Source: Chloroflexota bacterium (GTDB taxonomy: Bacteria > Chloroflexota > Anaerolineae > SpSt-313). Taken from it: a stretch of DNA of 44,418 nucleotides. Of this stretch, positions 34,332 to 42,838 are shown piece after piece. The stretch is taken from contig JAKPJZ010000023.1 of the NCBI GenBank assembly GCA_029553955.1, positions 1 through 44,418 of the forward strand. Reading direction: 5' to 3'. The notes beneath the pieces were generated by a model that ran no database searches, was not told where the DNA came from, and was given only the letters and a program-made list of their open reading frames with translations. The translations under genes and the position numbers were made by a program. Positions within the stretch are counted from its first letter, which is position 1, and the number at the start of each line of letters is the position of its first letter.

Positions 34332-35156
34332 CTATCCTTTTTTCGTCACAGAACGCAAGTAGTAGATGGCGGCCCCGCTGGCCGTGAGGTACGACACGAC
34401 ACCCAACGCATTGGCCACACCATAGTCGGTGTGCTGCACGATGCGATAGTAGACGTCGATCATCACCATCTGCGGCCCCTGGCCCTGGCCGATCATCATC
34501 GGGATCGAGAAGGAGGCCAGCATGGAGGTAAAGATGAGCACGGCGGCCACGGCGATGGAGGTCAGCGACATGGGCAAGAGCACGTCCTTCACCTGCCGGA
34601 ACCAGCCGGCGCCAAAGTTGCGCGCCGCCTCGAGGTAGGTGTTGCCCACCGACTCAAAGGCGCCCAGGATGAGCAGGATGGCCAGGGCCATGTTCTTCCA
34701 CGCCAGAGAGATGATGATGCCGGCGCCAAAGACCGAGGTGATCGACGGTGGATTGTCGAGGTTGACCAGGCCCACCTGGGCCAGTGCTGAGTTCAACAGG
34801 CCGTGGGGGGCCAGGAATACGCGCATGGCGTGGCCGACGACCACGAAAGGCACAAAGAGTGGGATCTTGAACAGGAACTCGACCACGCCGCCGCCATAGA
34901 TGCGGATGAAGCCCGATACCAGGACTCCGATCACGAGCACGATGAGCAGGCTGACGGCCGAGATAGCGATCGTAAAGACGATGTCTTCGGTGTAGAGACG
35001 CCACACTGTGGCATAGTTGGCCAGAGTAAAGTTCCCCTGCTTGTCGGTGAAACTGGTCACCGCTGAGCGAAAGAACGGTATGACAAAGAGGGCGACCACG
35101 ACGGCCAGGGCGGGCACGGCCACCACCAGCCAAAGGGACTCGCGCCATCGTTTCAT
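34332..35156 (-). CDS. ABC transporter permease
   Basis: 274 residues, six membrane helices; EAA loop EAARNFGAGWFRQVKDVLLP. Start ATG 35156 has AGGAGGAA upstream; a longer reading to 35183 is rejected. A 268-bp gap holding a tandem repeat array separates it from the binding-protein gene upstream, yet strand and order still argue for one operon. Confidence 0.92.
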   Translation of the reverse strand: MKRWRESLWLVVAVPALAVVVALFVIPFFRSAVTSFTDKQGNFTLANYATVWRLYTEDIVFTIAISAVSLLIVLVIGVLVSGFIRIYGGGVVEFLFKIPLFVPFVVVGHAMRVFLAPHGLLNSALAQVGLVNLDNPPSITSVFGAGIIISLAWKNMALAILLILGAFESVGNTYLEAARNFGAGWFRQVKDVLLPMSLTSIAVAAVLIFTSMLASFSIPMMIGQGQGPQMVMIDVYYRIVQHTDYGVANALGVVSYLTASGAAIYYLRSVTKKG

Positions 35157-35184
35157 GCTTCCTCCTGCCCCCTGGGCGAACACC

Positions 35185-35364
35185 GGGCGGGCTGGAAAGC
35201 CCGCCCTACGGGCTGTGGGACTGGCTTTCCAGCCGGTCGTGCCTGGCCGGGGCGAGCGCCTGGCGGGCTGGAAGGCCGGCCCTACGGGCTGTGGGACCGG
35301 CTTTCCAGCCGGTCGCGCCTCGCCGGGGCGAGCGCCGGGCGGGCTGGAAAGCCCGCCCCACTGA
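35185..35364. repeat. 76-bp tandem repeat, about 2.4 units
   Basis: Units start at 35185, 35261 and 35337. Each holds GGCGGGCTGGAAAGCCCGCC-type and GGCTTTCCAGCCGGTC hairpins. Same repeat family as in polA at 28740-28912. It lies between the binding-protein and permease genes; the hairpins could weaken downstream expression. No gene in 35157-35424. Confidence 0.9.
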
Positions 35365-35424
35365 ACCCGCGGTGGACTTTTCCCTTGTACTGGAGCCTCG
35401 CTCAGGGGCGAGGCAACCTCGCTG

Positions 35425-36573
35425 CTACTTGGCTTCCTCGTAGGCAGCCTGGAAGTCGCTCATGTACTTGGCGAGCGGGAACGACAGGCCGTTCTTGTTG
35501 AGCACCTCGGGCGGGATGTCACCGAAGAGCTTGGCCTTGCCTTCCTCAGAGACGTTGGGGAGTACCTTGGTCGGGTCGATGCCAGGGTACCATCCCTGCT
35601 GCTCGACGATGACCTTGGCCTGCTGCTCGGGGCTGCAAATGAACTCGGCGTACTTCTTAGCCTCGGCGATGTGCGCCGACTTGGCCGGGATGACCACGTA
35701 CATCGGCTGGCCGGGGATGCCGGGATCGGGCAGGAGCATGCGCATCTTGGGATCCATGCGGCCCTCGTTCTTCCAGAGGACGAACATGTCGACCCAGACG
35801 GGGCCCATGTCGATCTCGCCGCGGTTCAGCATGTCGAGGGTGCCGTTGTTGCCGTTGGTAATCGTGCACGGCAGGGCCTTCATCTCGGAGAAGATGTTGA
35901 CCCAGTCGGCCTCGAGGGCCTGGTCGTAGGGGCCCTTGGTGAGCTGCTCGTACTTGCCGGTCTTCCAGTAGAGGTAGCCGCCGGTGAAGGCGACGCCGCT
36001 CATGCCGCCCTTGACGCCGTTGTAGCCGAAGCGGTTGGGGTTGGCCTTGATCCAGTCGACGAGCTCGGCATAGCTCTTGGGCGGGTTGGGGACCTTGTCG
36101 GGGTTGTAGGCGATGGCGACCTGGCTGCTGAACATGGGAATGACGTAGCCATCGACGTCGGTGCCGAGCGCGTTCTTTGCCGCCGGCGTCAACGAGCCGG
36201 CGAGCGAGGTCTCGGGCACGTACTTGAGGGCCAGGCCGTCGTTGATCATCTGGCCCATGATGCTCTGGTGGATGATGAGCACGTCGAGGTCCCAAGTCGC
36301 GGTGCCCGCATCCTTCTGGGCTTTGAGCTTGGTGTAGACGGCCTGGCTGCCGGCATCGCCGGGGCCGGTGCCGACGACGTTGATCGTCACGTTGGGGTTC
36401 GCCTTGACGAACTCGGGGCCGAACTTGTTGCGCTGCAGTTCTTCCATGTTGGTGTCGCCCGCGGTGGCGATGCTCAGGGTGATCTGCTTTTGGCCGCCGC
36501 CGGCGGTGCAGCCGGGCAGCATGGTCGCGATCAACAGCGCGCAGATGACGACGGGCAGAACCTTGCGAAGCAT
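35425..36573 (-). CDS. ABC transporter substrate-binding lipoprotein
   Basis: 382 residues. Signal peptide MLRKVLPVVICALLIATMLP then lipobox Cys (GCTAGGG). Family-1-type solute-binding fold: NMEELQRNKFGPEFVKANPN, IAYNPDKVPNPPKSYAELVD, MYVVIPAKSAHIAEAKKYAE. Start ATG 36573 has AAGGAGGA 7 nt upstream; an in-frame extension to 36654 lacks one. First gene of the second Pot-like operon. Ligand unknown (polyamine, iron, sugar or phosphonate-like solute all possible). Confidence 0.9.
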   Translation of the reverse strand: MLRKVLPVVICALLIATMLPGCTAGGGQKQITLSIATAGDTNMEELQRNKFGPEFVKANPNVTINVVGTGPGDAGSQAVYTKLKAQKDAGTATWDLDVLIIHQSIMGQMINDGLALKYVPETSLAGSLTPAAKNALGTDVDGYVIPMFSSQVAIAYNPDKVPNPPKSYAELVDWIKANPNRFGYNGVKGGMSGVAFTGGYLYWKTGKYEQLTKGPYDQALEADWVNIFSEMKALPCTITNGNNGTLDMLNRGEIDMGPVWVDMFVLWKNEGRMDPKMRMLLPDPGIPGQPMYVVIPAKSAHIAEAKKYAEFICSPEQQAKVIVEQQGWYPGIDPTKVLPNVSEEGKAKLFGDIPPEVLNKNGLSFPLAKYMSDFQAAYEEAK

Positions 36574-36680
36574 CGAATTCCTCCTTGAATGCAAAAAGCC
36601 GTACCAGCGTTCCTGCAGTCCCGATACGATGGTCTCCGAACGATCAGTACGCACCTCCTCTCTCGTATCGCGCTGATGTG

Positions 36681-37421
36681 CTACACTGCTAACACCATGC
36701 CGTCACGAGCGAGTGTCAACGGGCCGGCAAAGGCGCGGGCGGCTTGCGCCCGCACCGCCGGCTCGCGGCACGACGGGTAAAAGTGCGTCAGCACGAGGTG
36801 GCCGACGCCTGCTGCGGCGGCGATGTGCGCCGCCTGCGAGGGTGTGAGGTGATCGGGTTTGGCCAACTCGTCGGGGAAGGAGCACTCCAAGACGAGCAGG
36901 TCCGCGCCTCGGGCCAGGGCGACGAGGTCGGGGCAGGGAGCAGCGTCGCCCGAGATGGCAACGACCTTGCCCTCGGCCTCGATACGGTAGCCGTGGGAGC
37001 CGGGCATGTGATGGGTGGGCGCCGCGCTGACCGACCAGGTGGGCCCGCAGTATGGGTCGAGCTCGGCGGTGTAGCGGCGCAGTTGGTAGGTCGCCGGCCT
37101 GGCCCAGGGCTGTAACGCCAGCAGGCCGTCGAGGAACGGCCAGAAGGCCGCCGGCGCGGTCAGGTGCAGGTCACGGCTGCGCCGGCTCAGGTCCATGGCC
37201 TGTAGCAGGGGGACCAGGTCGGCGGTGTGGTCGGAGTGCAGGTGCGTGTAGTAGAGGTAGTCGAGCTGCGTGGGCTCGACCCCGTGCGCCAGCAGCCGCT
37301 CAGTGGTGCCCGAGCCGCTGTCGAAGAGCAGGCAGGCGTCGCCGATGCGGGCGAGAAGCCCCGACGGCGCACGGCCCCGCGTGGGCAGACCGGTTCCAGT
37401 GCCGAGGAACGTGAGCTGCAT
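36681..37421 (-). CDS. Metallo-beta-lactamase-fold hydrolase, RNase Z-like
   Basis: 246 residues. MQLTFLGTGTGLPTRGRAPS at the start, metal motif THLHSDHTADL, later ligands in PTHHMPGSHGYRI, ISGDAAPC and LTHFYPS. Order and spacing fit the ElaC/RNase Z superfamily, though it is shorter than true tRNase Z (about 300) and the exosite is not obvious, so another phosphodiesterase is possible. A strong promoter lies 75 bp upstream. The ABC operon follows 107 bp downstream on the same strand. Confidence 0.85.
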   Translation of the reverse strand: MQLTFLGTGTGLPTRGRAPSGLLARIGDACLLFDSGSGTTERLLAHGVEPTQLDYLYYTHLHSDHTADLVPLLQAMDLSRRSRDLHLTAPAAFWPFLDGLLALQPWARPATYQLRRYTAELDPYCGPTWSVSAAPTHHMPGSHGYRIEAEGKVVAISGDAAPCPDLVALARGADLLVLECSFPDELAKPDHLTPSQAAHIAAAAGVGHLVLTHFYPSCREPAVRAQAARAFAGPLTLARDGMVLAV

Positions 37422-37496
37422 GCCGGACCCTCCGAGTGAACCAGGGGAGAGCGAGGCGTATCTACCGGCGACTGCGTGGACACGTGTGCATTAGCC

Positions 37497-37525
37497 ATTG
37501 TAGCACACTCTGCATGAAATGGCAA
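37497..37525 (-). promoter_or_regulatory. Promoter of the metallo-hydrolase gene
   Basis: Minus strand: TTGCCA, 17 nt, TACAAT; the spacer ends GCAGAGTGTGC as in the promoter at 7789-7817. May also serve the ABC operon. Confidence 0.8.
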
Positions 37526-37564
37526 ATACCGCTTCAGCGGCGGGCACATCCCATCATCGTTGCG

Positions 37565-37594
37565 ACCGGCTCTTGGGCTTCGCACGAACCCGGT
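37565..37594 (+). repeat. Conserved 30-bp box beside P7
   Basis: Begins ACCGG, core GCTTCGCACGA, ends ACCCGGT; 11 bp before P7. Confidence 0.75.
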
Positions 37595-37605
37595 GCTGGC
37601 CTTTA

Positions 37606-37690
37606 GGTTAGGGGTTTGGCGGGCTGGCTGGCGTTGCTGGCTGCCCCGAGGGCAGCCAGCAACGCCAGCCAGCCCGCCAAACCCCTAACC
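37606..37690. repeat. Palindrome P7 (41-bp arms, CGA loop)
   Basis: Perfect arms beginning GGTTAGGGGTTTGGCGGGC, loop CGA at 37647-37649. Stem related to P3, P4 and P11. Confidence 0.95.
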
Positions 37691-37857
37691 CGGGTCAGGG
37701 CCGGGCGCACGAGGGCATGTGTCTGTGCACGTTTATCTGCGCCCAAGGGGTGGCAGCGGAGCGGAGAACCCGGCCAGCACACGGGTGCCCCACAATTGTG
37801 GGACATACGCTTCGAGGGCAGCCTGAGCGGGTCCCCTCAAGGGTGGGGCTTTGTGGC

Positions 37858-37886
37858 TGGACCGCGTTTCATGATGCGTATATAAT
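37858..37886 (+). promoter_or_regulatory. Promoter of the pRiA4b-like gene
   Basis: TGGACC, 17 nt, TATAAT, about 70 bp before the start. Confidence 0.7.
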
Positions 37887-37957
37887 GCCTGGCAGTTGCA
37901 GGCACGATCCGGGCGCAGCGCCGAGCAGTGGCGCAATCCGCGCCGGGAGCAAGCGCG

Positions 37958-38542
37958 ATGACGGTGTCGAGGCGGGCCGCAGAGCTCCTGGTCTACGAGA
38001 TGAAGGTGACGCTCGACGGCAGCACACCGGCCATCTGGAGGAGGATACGGGTCAAAAACGATGTGAGCCTCGTCAGGCTGCACCACATACTGCAGGCCAC
38101 CATGGGCTGGGGTGGGGTGCATCACCATCAGTTCATTGTCCGCGGGCGCTGTTATGGCCGGCCAACGGCTGAAGGCGACGTGCAGGATGAGCGCTGTGTG
38201 AAGCTGGGCCAGGTGGCCGCCCGCGCGGGCAGCAGGCTGACCTACGAGTACGACCTGGGCGACGGCTGGATGCACGACGTGGTGGTGGAGCGCATCGTGC
38301 CGCCCGACCCCGAGGCGCAGTATCCGGTGTGCCTCGCCGGCGAGCGTGCCTGCCCGCCGGAGGATGTGGGCGGCATCAACGGCTACTATGACTTTCTCGA
38401 TGCGCTGCAGAACGCGCGGCTGGCCGGCCACGCGAGCGTGCTGGAGTGGATCGGGGGGCATTTCGAGCCCGACGTGTTCGACCTGGAGACGGTGAACCGC
38501 CGACTGCGCCGCATCGGGCAGCGCCGGCGCTCCAGTCTGTAG
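37958..38542 (+). CDS. Plasmid pRiA4b ORF-3-like protein
   Basis: 194 residues. The family pattern is complete: IWRRIRVKNDVSLVRLHHIL, MGWGGVHHHQFIV, LTYEYDLGDGWMHDVVVE, CPPEDVGGINGYYDFLDAL and a closing FDLETVNRRL. The family is widespread in bacteria and plasmids and its biochemical role is not settled. Start ATG 37958 has GGGAGC at 7 nt; a GTG at 37928 has no site. It is a single gene with its own promoter, converging with the metallopeptidase gene. Confidence 0.9.
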   Translation: MTVSRRAAELLVYEMKVTLDGSTPAIWRRIRVKNDVSLVRLHHILQATMGWGGVHHHQFIVRGRCYGRPTAEGDVQDERCVKLGQVAARAGSRLTYEYDLGDGWMHDVVVERIVPPDPEAQYPVCLAGERACPPEDVGGINGYYDFLDALQNARLAGHASVLEWIGGHFEPDVFDLETVNRRLRRIGQRRRSSL

Positions 38543-38562
38543 TTGTGTCAGGTCTGGCGACA

Positions 38563-38592
38563 ATTGGGCCAGCCGCTCCGCATGCGCCCAAT
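38563..38592 (+). repeat. Conserved 30-bp box beside P8
   Basis: Stem ATTGGG/CCCAAT instead of ACCGGG/CCCGGT, so both sides changed; core GCTCCGCAT; 13 bp before P8. Confidence 0.7.
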
Positions 38593-38605
38593 GCTTCGCC
38601 TCTTG

Positions 38606-38685
38606 AGGGGATTTGGAGGTTGTCGGGCGTCGTCAGCCCGCCCCGCAGGGCGGGCTGACGACGCCCGACAACCTCCAAATCCCCT
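38606..38685. repeat. Palindrome P8 (38-bp arms, CGCA loop)
   Basis: Perfect arms beginning AGGGGATTTGGAGGTTGTC, loop CGCA at 38644-38647, between two convergent genes and 11 nt from the metallopeptidase stop. Stem related to P6 and P9. Confidence 0.95.
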
Positions 38686-38696
38686 GCTCTGGGGCA

Positions 38697-40721
38697 CTAC
38701 GAAGGCGAGGCGGTGATGGTGTAGCTGTAGCCGGCGGGCTCGGTAGTGTAGGGCGTCAGGCCCGAGATGGCGAGCACAACGCGGGTTTCGCCGCTCCCCA
38801 GGTTGAGCGACAGCGAGCCGCGCTGGCTCTCGTCGAGCTGCAGGCGGTGGATGCGCGTCGTCTGGCCCCGCTCTACGACCTGCACGATGAACTGCTGCGG
38901 CAGCTCGTTGTCGATGCGCACAAAGCCTTCGGCCTGCCAGCCCGCGTCGCCGGCCTCCGCGCCGTCCTGGAAGCCCAACTCGGGCACGGCGATGTTATCG
39001 AGGCACAGGCCGGGCAGGTTGACGGCGTCGTCGGTGACGACCTCAAAGCGCACCAGGATGCGTTGCCCCGCGTAGGGTGTGAGGTCTATCGACTCGCGAA
39101 TCCACTGTGGGGTCAGCATGGCCTCAGAGCCGGCCGGGTGCCCCGAGAATCCGGTGTAGGCGGGGCCAAAGGCGTTGCCGTTGGGGTCGTATGAGGTGGT
39201 GTGCCCGGTGGTGAGCAGCTTCCAGGTGGCGCCATCGTCGGCCGAGACCTCGACGTAGGCATAGTCCCAGCCGTCCTCCAGCGCGTACCACAGCGAGTAT
39301 TGCAATGTCGCCTTGCTGACCCCGGTCAGGTCAAACGCGCGCGTCAACCGTGCATCGCCCATGTCGCCGCGGTTCGACCACCACTCGTAGCGCCCCTGCT
39401 CCGGCCGGTTGGGCACCACGGCCGTTGTCGGATTGCCTCTGAACTCGATCGAAATCGCCTGCGTGCTCGGCGCGACGGCGACGTACCTGGTGCCGAACTG
39501 GCTCACGGTGCCCCTCTCTTGGATGGGCAGGTCGCGGCGCGCCGGGCCGGCCTGCACGCGCGGTGTGACCTGGTGGTAGGCGTAGCGGCCCTGGGCGAGC
39601 GACTTGTCGTTGAGCAGGTTCGCCAGCACCCAGTCGGCAAAGAGCTCCTCAAAGGACGGGGCGCCCGCCGTCTGCTGTAGCACGGCGCTAAAGCCGGCGA
39701 TGCCGTCCTCCGGATGCCTCAACACGGCCTTGAGGGCGTCGGAGCCCGTGCGCTGCATAAAGTACTCCATCCAGAGATAGGAGGCCCCGTAGTGGGGGAT
39801 GGTGTCGTCATCGGGGCTGAGCGACCAGGCATTCAGTTGCGTCTCGGGGGCCCGCGCAAAGGCCTGCACGGCCGACGAAGCGCCGAAGCCGCACAGGCGC
39901 GCCGCCAGCTCCGAGGCCCCCTCGTTGACCCACGACTCCTCGTTCGAGTCGAGCTGCCAGTGCACCATGTGCTGAAACTCGTGGGCGAGGATGGCGGAGT
40001 AGTGCTCGGTGCCGGGGGCTGCGGCATCGGCGTTCATGTAGAACATCTCGCGTTCGTTGCTGTACGGGTTCACCAGGCGCGAGTACTCGTCCTGACTCGA
40101 GTAGTAGCCGGCGGCCCCGGTGAAGCGCGCATTGAGGATGCAGATGCGTGGGTTGTTGTCGACGCCAGGGCTCCACTCGCTGCCGCAGTACTCGTGCACG
40201 GTGGGGTAAATGCGCTCGTCAAACTCCTTGGCGGCGCGCTCGAGGGCCTTCTGGTCGACCTTGACCCCGTCTTCGACCCACATCTCGGTGTGTTGCGAGA
40301 TGAGCCGCAGCGTGGCCGTGATGGGGAAGACCTCCATCGTGTCAGAATTGGAGACGTAGAAGCGATCCTTGTCGCCCACGCTGTGCTGCGGCGGGGTCGG
40401 GTTCACGATCTCTGGGATCGGCCCGCTACCGGGCCGTAGCCGCTCGGCCAGGGCACGCGACTCGCGCGGCGGTACTTTGGCCTCGGCCAGCACGTCGAGG
40501 GTGTGTGATCCCGCGGCCGGCGCCAGGGCGGGGGTGGCCGTGACCGTGGGCACGGCCGTGGGTGTAGCAGTGCTGGGCTGAACCGTCGCCAGGTAGGCCG
40601 AGACGGTGGCGGCCGTCCTGGCGAACTGGCCCCCCTGCACCAACCCCGTTGTGGCCAGGCCAAAACCTGCCACGACGCTGAGCACCAGGATGGCGGCGAC
40701 GAGCAACAAGACCTTGCGCAA
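38697..40721 (-). CDS. Secreted M30-like metallopeptidase with a C-terminal beta domain
   Basis: 674 residues. N-terminal hydrophobic signal/anchor (VLLLVAAILVLSVVAGFGLA), Thr/Pro linker (45-70), catalytic domain with zinc motif HEFQHMVHW and downstream Glu in SNEESWVNEGASELA, the pattern of hyicolysin-type (M30) peptidases. The C-terminal part (about 410-600: YSLWYALEDGWDYAYVEVSA, DDGATWKLLTTGHTTSYDPN) resembles the beta domain of immune-inhibitor-A (M6) proteases; a final small beta domain follows. Probably an extracellular protease. It may be last in the minus-strand group that starts with the radical SAM gene. Confidence 0.85.
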   Translation of the reverse strand: MRKVLLLVAAILVLSVVAGFGLATTGLVQGGQFARTAATVSAYLATVQPSTATPTAVPTVTATPALAPAAGSHTLDVLAEAKVPPRESRALAERLRPGSGPIPEIVNPTPPQHSVGDKDRFYVSNSDTMEVFPITATLRLISQHTEMWVEDGVKVDQKALERAAKEFDERIYPTVHEYCGSEWSPGVDNNPRICILNARFTGAAGYYSSQDEYSRLVNPYSNEREMFYMNADAAAPGTEHYSAILAHEFQHMVHWQLDSNEESWVNEGASELAARLCGFGASSAVQAFARAPETQLNAWSLSPDDDTIPHYGASYLWMEYFMQRTGSDALKAVLRHPEDGIAGFSAVLQQTAGAPSFEELFADWVLANLLNDKSLAQGRYAYHQVTPRVQAGPARRDLPIQERGTVSQFGTRYVAVAPSTQAISIEFRGNPTTAVVPNRPEQGRYEWWSNRGDMGDARLTRAFDLTGVSKATLQYSLWYALEDGWDYAYVEVSADDGATWKLLTTGHTTSYDPNGNAFGPAYTGFSGHPAGSEAMLTPQWIRESIDLTPYAGQRILVRFEVVTDDAVNLPGLCLDNIAVPELGFQDGAEAGDAGWQAEGFVRIDNELPQQFIVQVVERGQTTRIHRLQLDESQRGSLSLNLGSGETRVVLAISGLTPYTTEPAGYSYTITASPS

Positions 40722-40748
40722 ATCGAACCTCCATAACAGAGCCTTGAC

Positions 40749-40951
40749 CCGTCATTGCGAGTACCCCAGGGTCTCGGAACCCTGTGCCAGGTCGATGACG
40801 TCGCGCTGTAGCCGCGGCATCGTGCCGCGCGCAAGAGTCCCGCGGCCTACGTCATGGGCAGCCGCAGCGAAGCAATCCCCAGGTTGCGAGCGAAGCGAGG
40901 CAACTCCAACGCCCGACGGGGAGATTGCTTCGCTGCGGCTCGCAATGACAG
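40749..40951. repeat. CATTGCGAG nested inverted repeat
   Basis: Outer ends GTCATTGCGAG/CTCGCAATGAC; inner arms GCAGCCGCAGCGAAGCAATC and GATTGCTTCGCTGCGGCT. Same family as 4177-4260. Fills 40722-40972 between two minus-strand genes. Confidence 0.75.
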
Positions 40952-40972
40952 CCTGGGTGGTTGCCCCGGGCC

Positions 40973-41476
40973 CTACGTCTTCTGGAGCTCGAGCGAAGCG
41001 CCGCAGTTGGGGCACTGGCTGCGGGCTTCCCTCGCCGGAAAGCGGCTGCCGCAGTAGGGGCAGCGCCTGACGACCAGCGGCTGCTGCAGCCCACGGATCA
41101 CGTAGACCGTGCGCCCCTCGCGCATCTGGGCCTCAGCCTGGCCCGCAGCGCAGAGCTTGTCGAGCGTATCTTGGGCCAGGGCCTCGGCGATGTGGAACTC
41201 GGCCTGCACCTGGGCGGCGGTCACTTCGCCGCCGAGCCGCCGCGCCAGCGCTATCGCGCTGGTGGCGAGGGCCTCGGGGCTCGTCGCGGCCTGTCGGCGC
41301 AAGGTGACTATGCCCCAGGCTAGCGGCAGCAGGCCGAACGCCACGAAGGCGCCTGCGGCCAGGAGGCGCGTGCCCGCCGACCCGGAGGCATCGCCCGCGG
41401 CGAGCAGGAAGAGCAGCCCCAGGGTCAGCAAGGGGACGGAGATGATGATGGCAATGATCGCGAGAATCCGTCTCAT
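40973..41476 (-). CDS. Membrane protein with C-terminal zinc ribbon
   Basis: 167 residues. Two membrane helices (about 4-27 and 38-60), a helical middle of winged-helix look (VTAAQVQAEFHIAEALAQDT followed by LDKLCAAG), and a zinc ribbon at the end (CPYCG...CPNCGASLEL). I do not recognise a named family; a membrane-tethered sensor or assembly factor is possible. GGAAGGA precedes the ATG. It follows palindrome P9 by 21 nt. Confidence 0.8.
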   Translation of the reverse strand: MRRILAIIAIIISVPLLTLGLLFLLAAGDASGSAGTRLLAAGAFVAFGLLPLAWGIVTLRRQAATSPEALATSAIALARRLGGEVTAAQVQAEFHIAEALAQDTLDKLCAAGQAEAQMREGRTVYVIRGLQQPLVVRRCPYCGSRFPAREARSQCPNCGASLELQKT

Positions 41477-41497
41477 GGTTCCAGTCCTTCCTGTTAC

Positions 41498-41573
41498 GTG
41501 GGGGTTTTGAGGTTATCGGGCGCCGTTGGCCCGCCCGCGGGCCAACGGCGCCCGATAACCTCAAAACCCCCAC
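41498..41573. repeat. Palindrome P9 (36-bp arms)
   Basis: Perfect arms beginning GTGGGGGTTTTGAGGTTATC, spacer CCCG. On the minus strand it begins 5 nt after the coiled-coil gene stop and ends 21 nt before the next ATG. No box. Confidence 0.95.
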
Positions 41574-41578
41574 CCCGT

Positions 41579-42727
41579 CTAGCCCCAGGCTTTGGTGGCG
41601 CGGGTGAGGGCGTCGCCCATGCTTTCGAACATGGCGGCGATGGCGCTGTCGCCCAGGCGGCCCTCGATGGCGGCACGCACGCGGCGGCTGAACTCGGCCG
41701 GCTGCGCGCCCAACGTCTTTTCGTCCTTCACCTGCGCCCGCAGCTCGGGCCAGAGGGCATGAAAGTCGAGGACAGCGGCACTCAGCTCGATGCGCAGCTC
41801 ACGCAGGTTGTACTGGCGCTGCTCTTCGAGCACCTTGGCGGCGCTGCGGTAGAAGCGCTCCATGCCCTCGCCCAGGCCCTTGAGCAGGCCCAGGGCCTCG
41901 GCCACCGTGCGCAGGCCCTCCTCGTACTCGGCCTTGGTCCGGTTCAGCTCGGCCATCTCGGCCAGCAGGGTGTGGAGGGGTTCCGCCGCCGCCGGGGCCG
42001 CTGTGAGCTCGGCCAGCAGGCGGGCCGCACCCTGCTCGCGGCTCAGCCGTTCGAGGTTGCCCAGCAGATGATCGAGACGGGCCTGCGCCTGGGCGGCCTC
42101 GATGCCGGCGGCCTCCCACTGAGCGCACAGCCGGCCCTGGTTGGCCTCAAAGCGCTGCTTCTCGTCTTGCCATTGCTGGCGCACGCGGCGCAGCCGGGCC
42201 GTCTCGGTGGCCAGGCCGGCGCGCACCTGGTCGCGTTGCCGGCGCAGGCGGCGACGCCGGAAGAAACCGGTGAGCCAACCCGTGGCCTTGATCTCGGCGT
42301 CGAGCTGCTGCAGGGCCTGTGCGATCTCGGCGCGCCGCGCCTTGATGGCTTCCTCCTCGGCATCGAGCTGAGGGTTGGCCCGGCGCAGGGTCTGCATCTC
42401 GGCCTGTGCCTCGGCCACGGTGCGGTCGGCCGCCTGGCGCTGTGTGTCCACCTGGGCCGTGAGGTCGGCGATTTCTCTCTCTAGCTTGGCCCGTTCTTCG
42501 CCGATCACTTGAAGCAAGCTCTGTGCCAATGCCGGCGGCAGCGCTTGGTCGCCCAGCAGCAAGGGGACGCCCCGGCTGATGGCCGTCTGCCAGGCCTGCA
42601 TCTTTTGGCGGAAGAGCTCGTTGAACTGCTGCTGCACCTGTTCGATTTCGGCATAGACGGCGACGATCTCGCGCTGTCGCCCGGCGATGTAGCCGCAGAA
42701 CTCGCTCAGCTTGACTGTCTTGGACAT
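41579..42727 (-). CDS. Coiled-coil protein of unknown function
   Basis: 382 residues, nearly all helical. Long coiled coils at about 75-150 and 165-235 (EERAKLEREIADLTAQVDTQ, EEEAIKARRAEIAQALQQLD), a short basic patch between them (GWLTGFFRRRRLRRQR) that could meet membrane or nucleic acid, and a C-terminal globular helical region (AEFSRRVRAAIEGRLGDSAI). No signal peptide. GGGAG precedes the ATG. It sits between the radical SAM gene and the zinc-ribbon gene in a minus-strand run. No family recognised. Confidence 0.8.
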   Translation of the reverse strand: MSKTVKLSEFCGYIAGRQREIVAVYAEIEQVQQQFNELFRQKMQAWQTAISRGVPLLLGDQALPPALAQSLLQVIGEERAKLEREIADLTAQVDTQRQAADRTVAEAQAEMQTLRRANPQLDAEEEAIKARRAEIAQALQQLDAEIKATGWLTGFFRRRRLRRQRDQVRAGLATETARLRRVRQQWQDEKQRFEANQGRLCAQWEAAGIEAAQAQARLDHLLGNLERLSREQGAARLLAELTAAPAAAEPLHTLLAEMAELNRTKAEYEEGLRTVAEALGLLKGLGEGMERFYRSAAKVLEEQRQYNLRELRIELSAAVLDFHALWPELRAQVKDEKTLGAQPAEFSRRVRAAIEGRLGDSAIAAMFESMGDALTRATKAWG

Positions 42728-42743
42728 GTCGTTTCACTCCCAT

Positions 42744-42835
42744 AGGGTTTGGAGTGAGTTTGTCTGGGCGGGGCGCCTTGGGCCGCCCGCGGGCGGCCCA
42801 AGGCGCCCCGCCCAGACAAACCCACTCCAAACCCT
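42744..42835. repeat. Palindrome P10 (46-bp arms, one mismatch)
   Basis: 92 bp, centred between 42789 and 42790 (tip CGCG), ends AGGGTTTGGAGTG/CACTCCAAACCCT. The only mismatch (A 42757, C 42822) becomes a U-G pair in minus-strand RNA, the strand on which both neighbours are read. It starts 3 nt after the radical SAM stop and ends 16 nt before the next ATG. Confidence 0.95.
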
Positions 42836-42838
42836 TCT

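Larger units (their letters stand above)
37542..37810. mobile_element. MITE-like element carrying palindrome P7
   Basis: About 269 bp; the ends GGGCACATCCCA and TGGGACATACGC correspond to the perfect inverted ends of 7865-8002. Box at 37565-37594, palindrome P7, then a segment GGGCGCACGAGGGCATGTG through CTGCGCCC that also occurs (inverted) beside P4. Confidence 0.65.

Noticed and set aside
35185..35364. CRISPR array between ABC genes
   Set aside because: It is a direct tandem of a 76-bp unit with no unique spacers.
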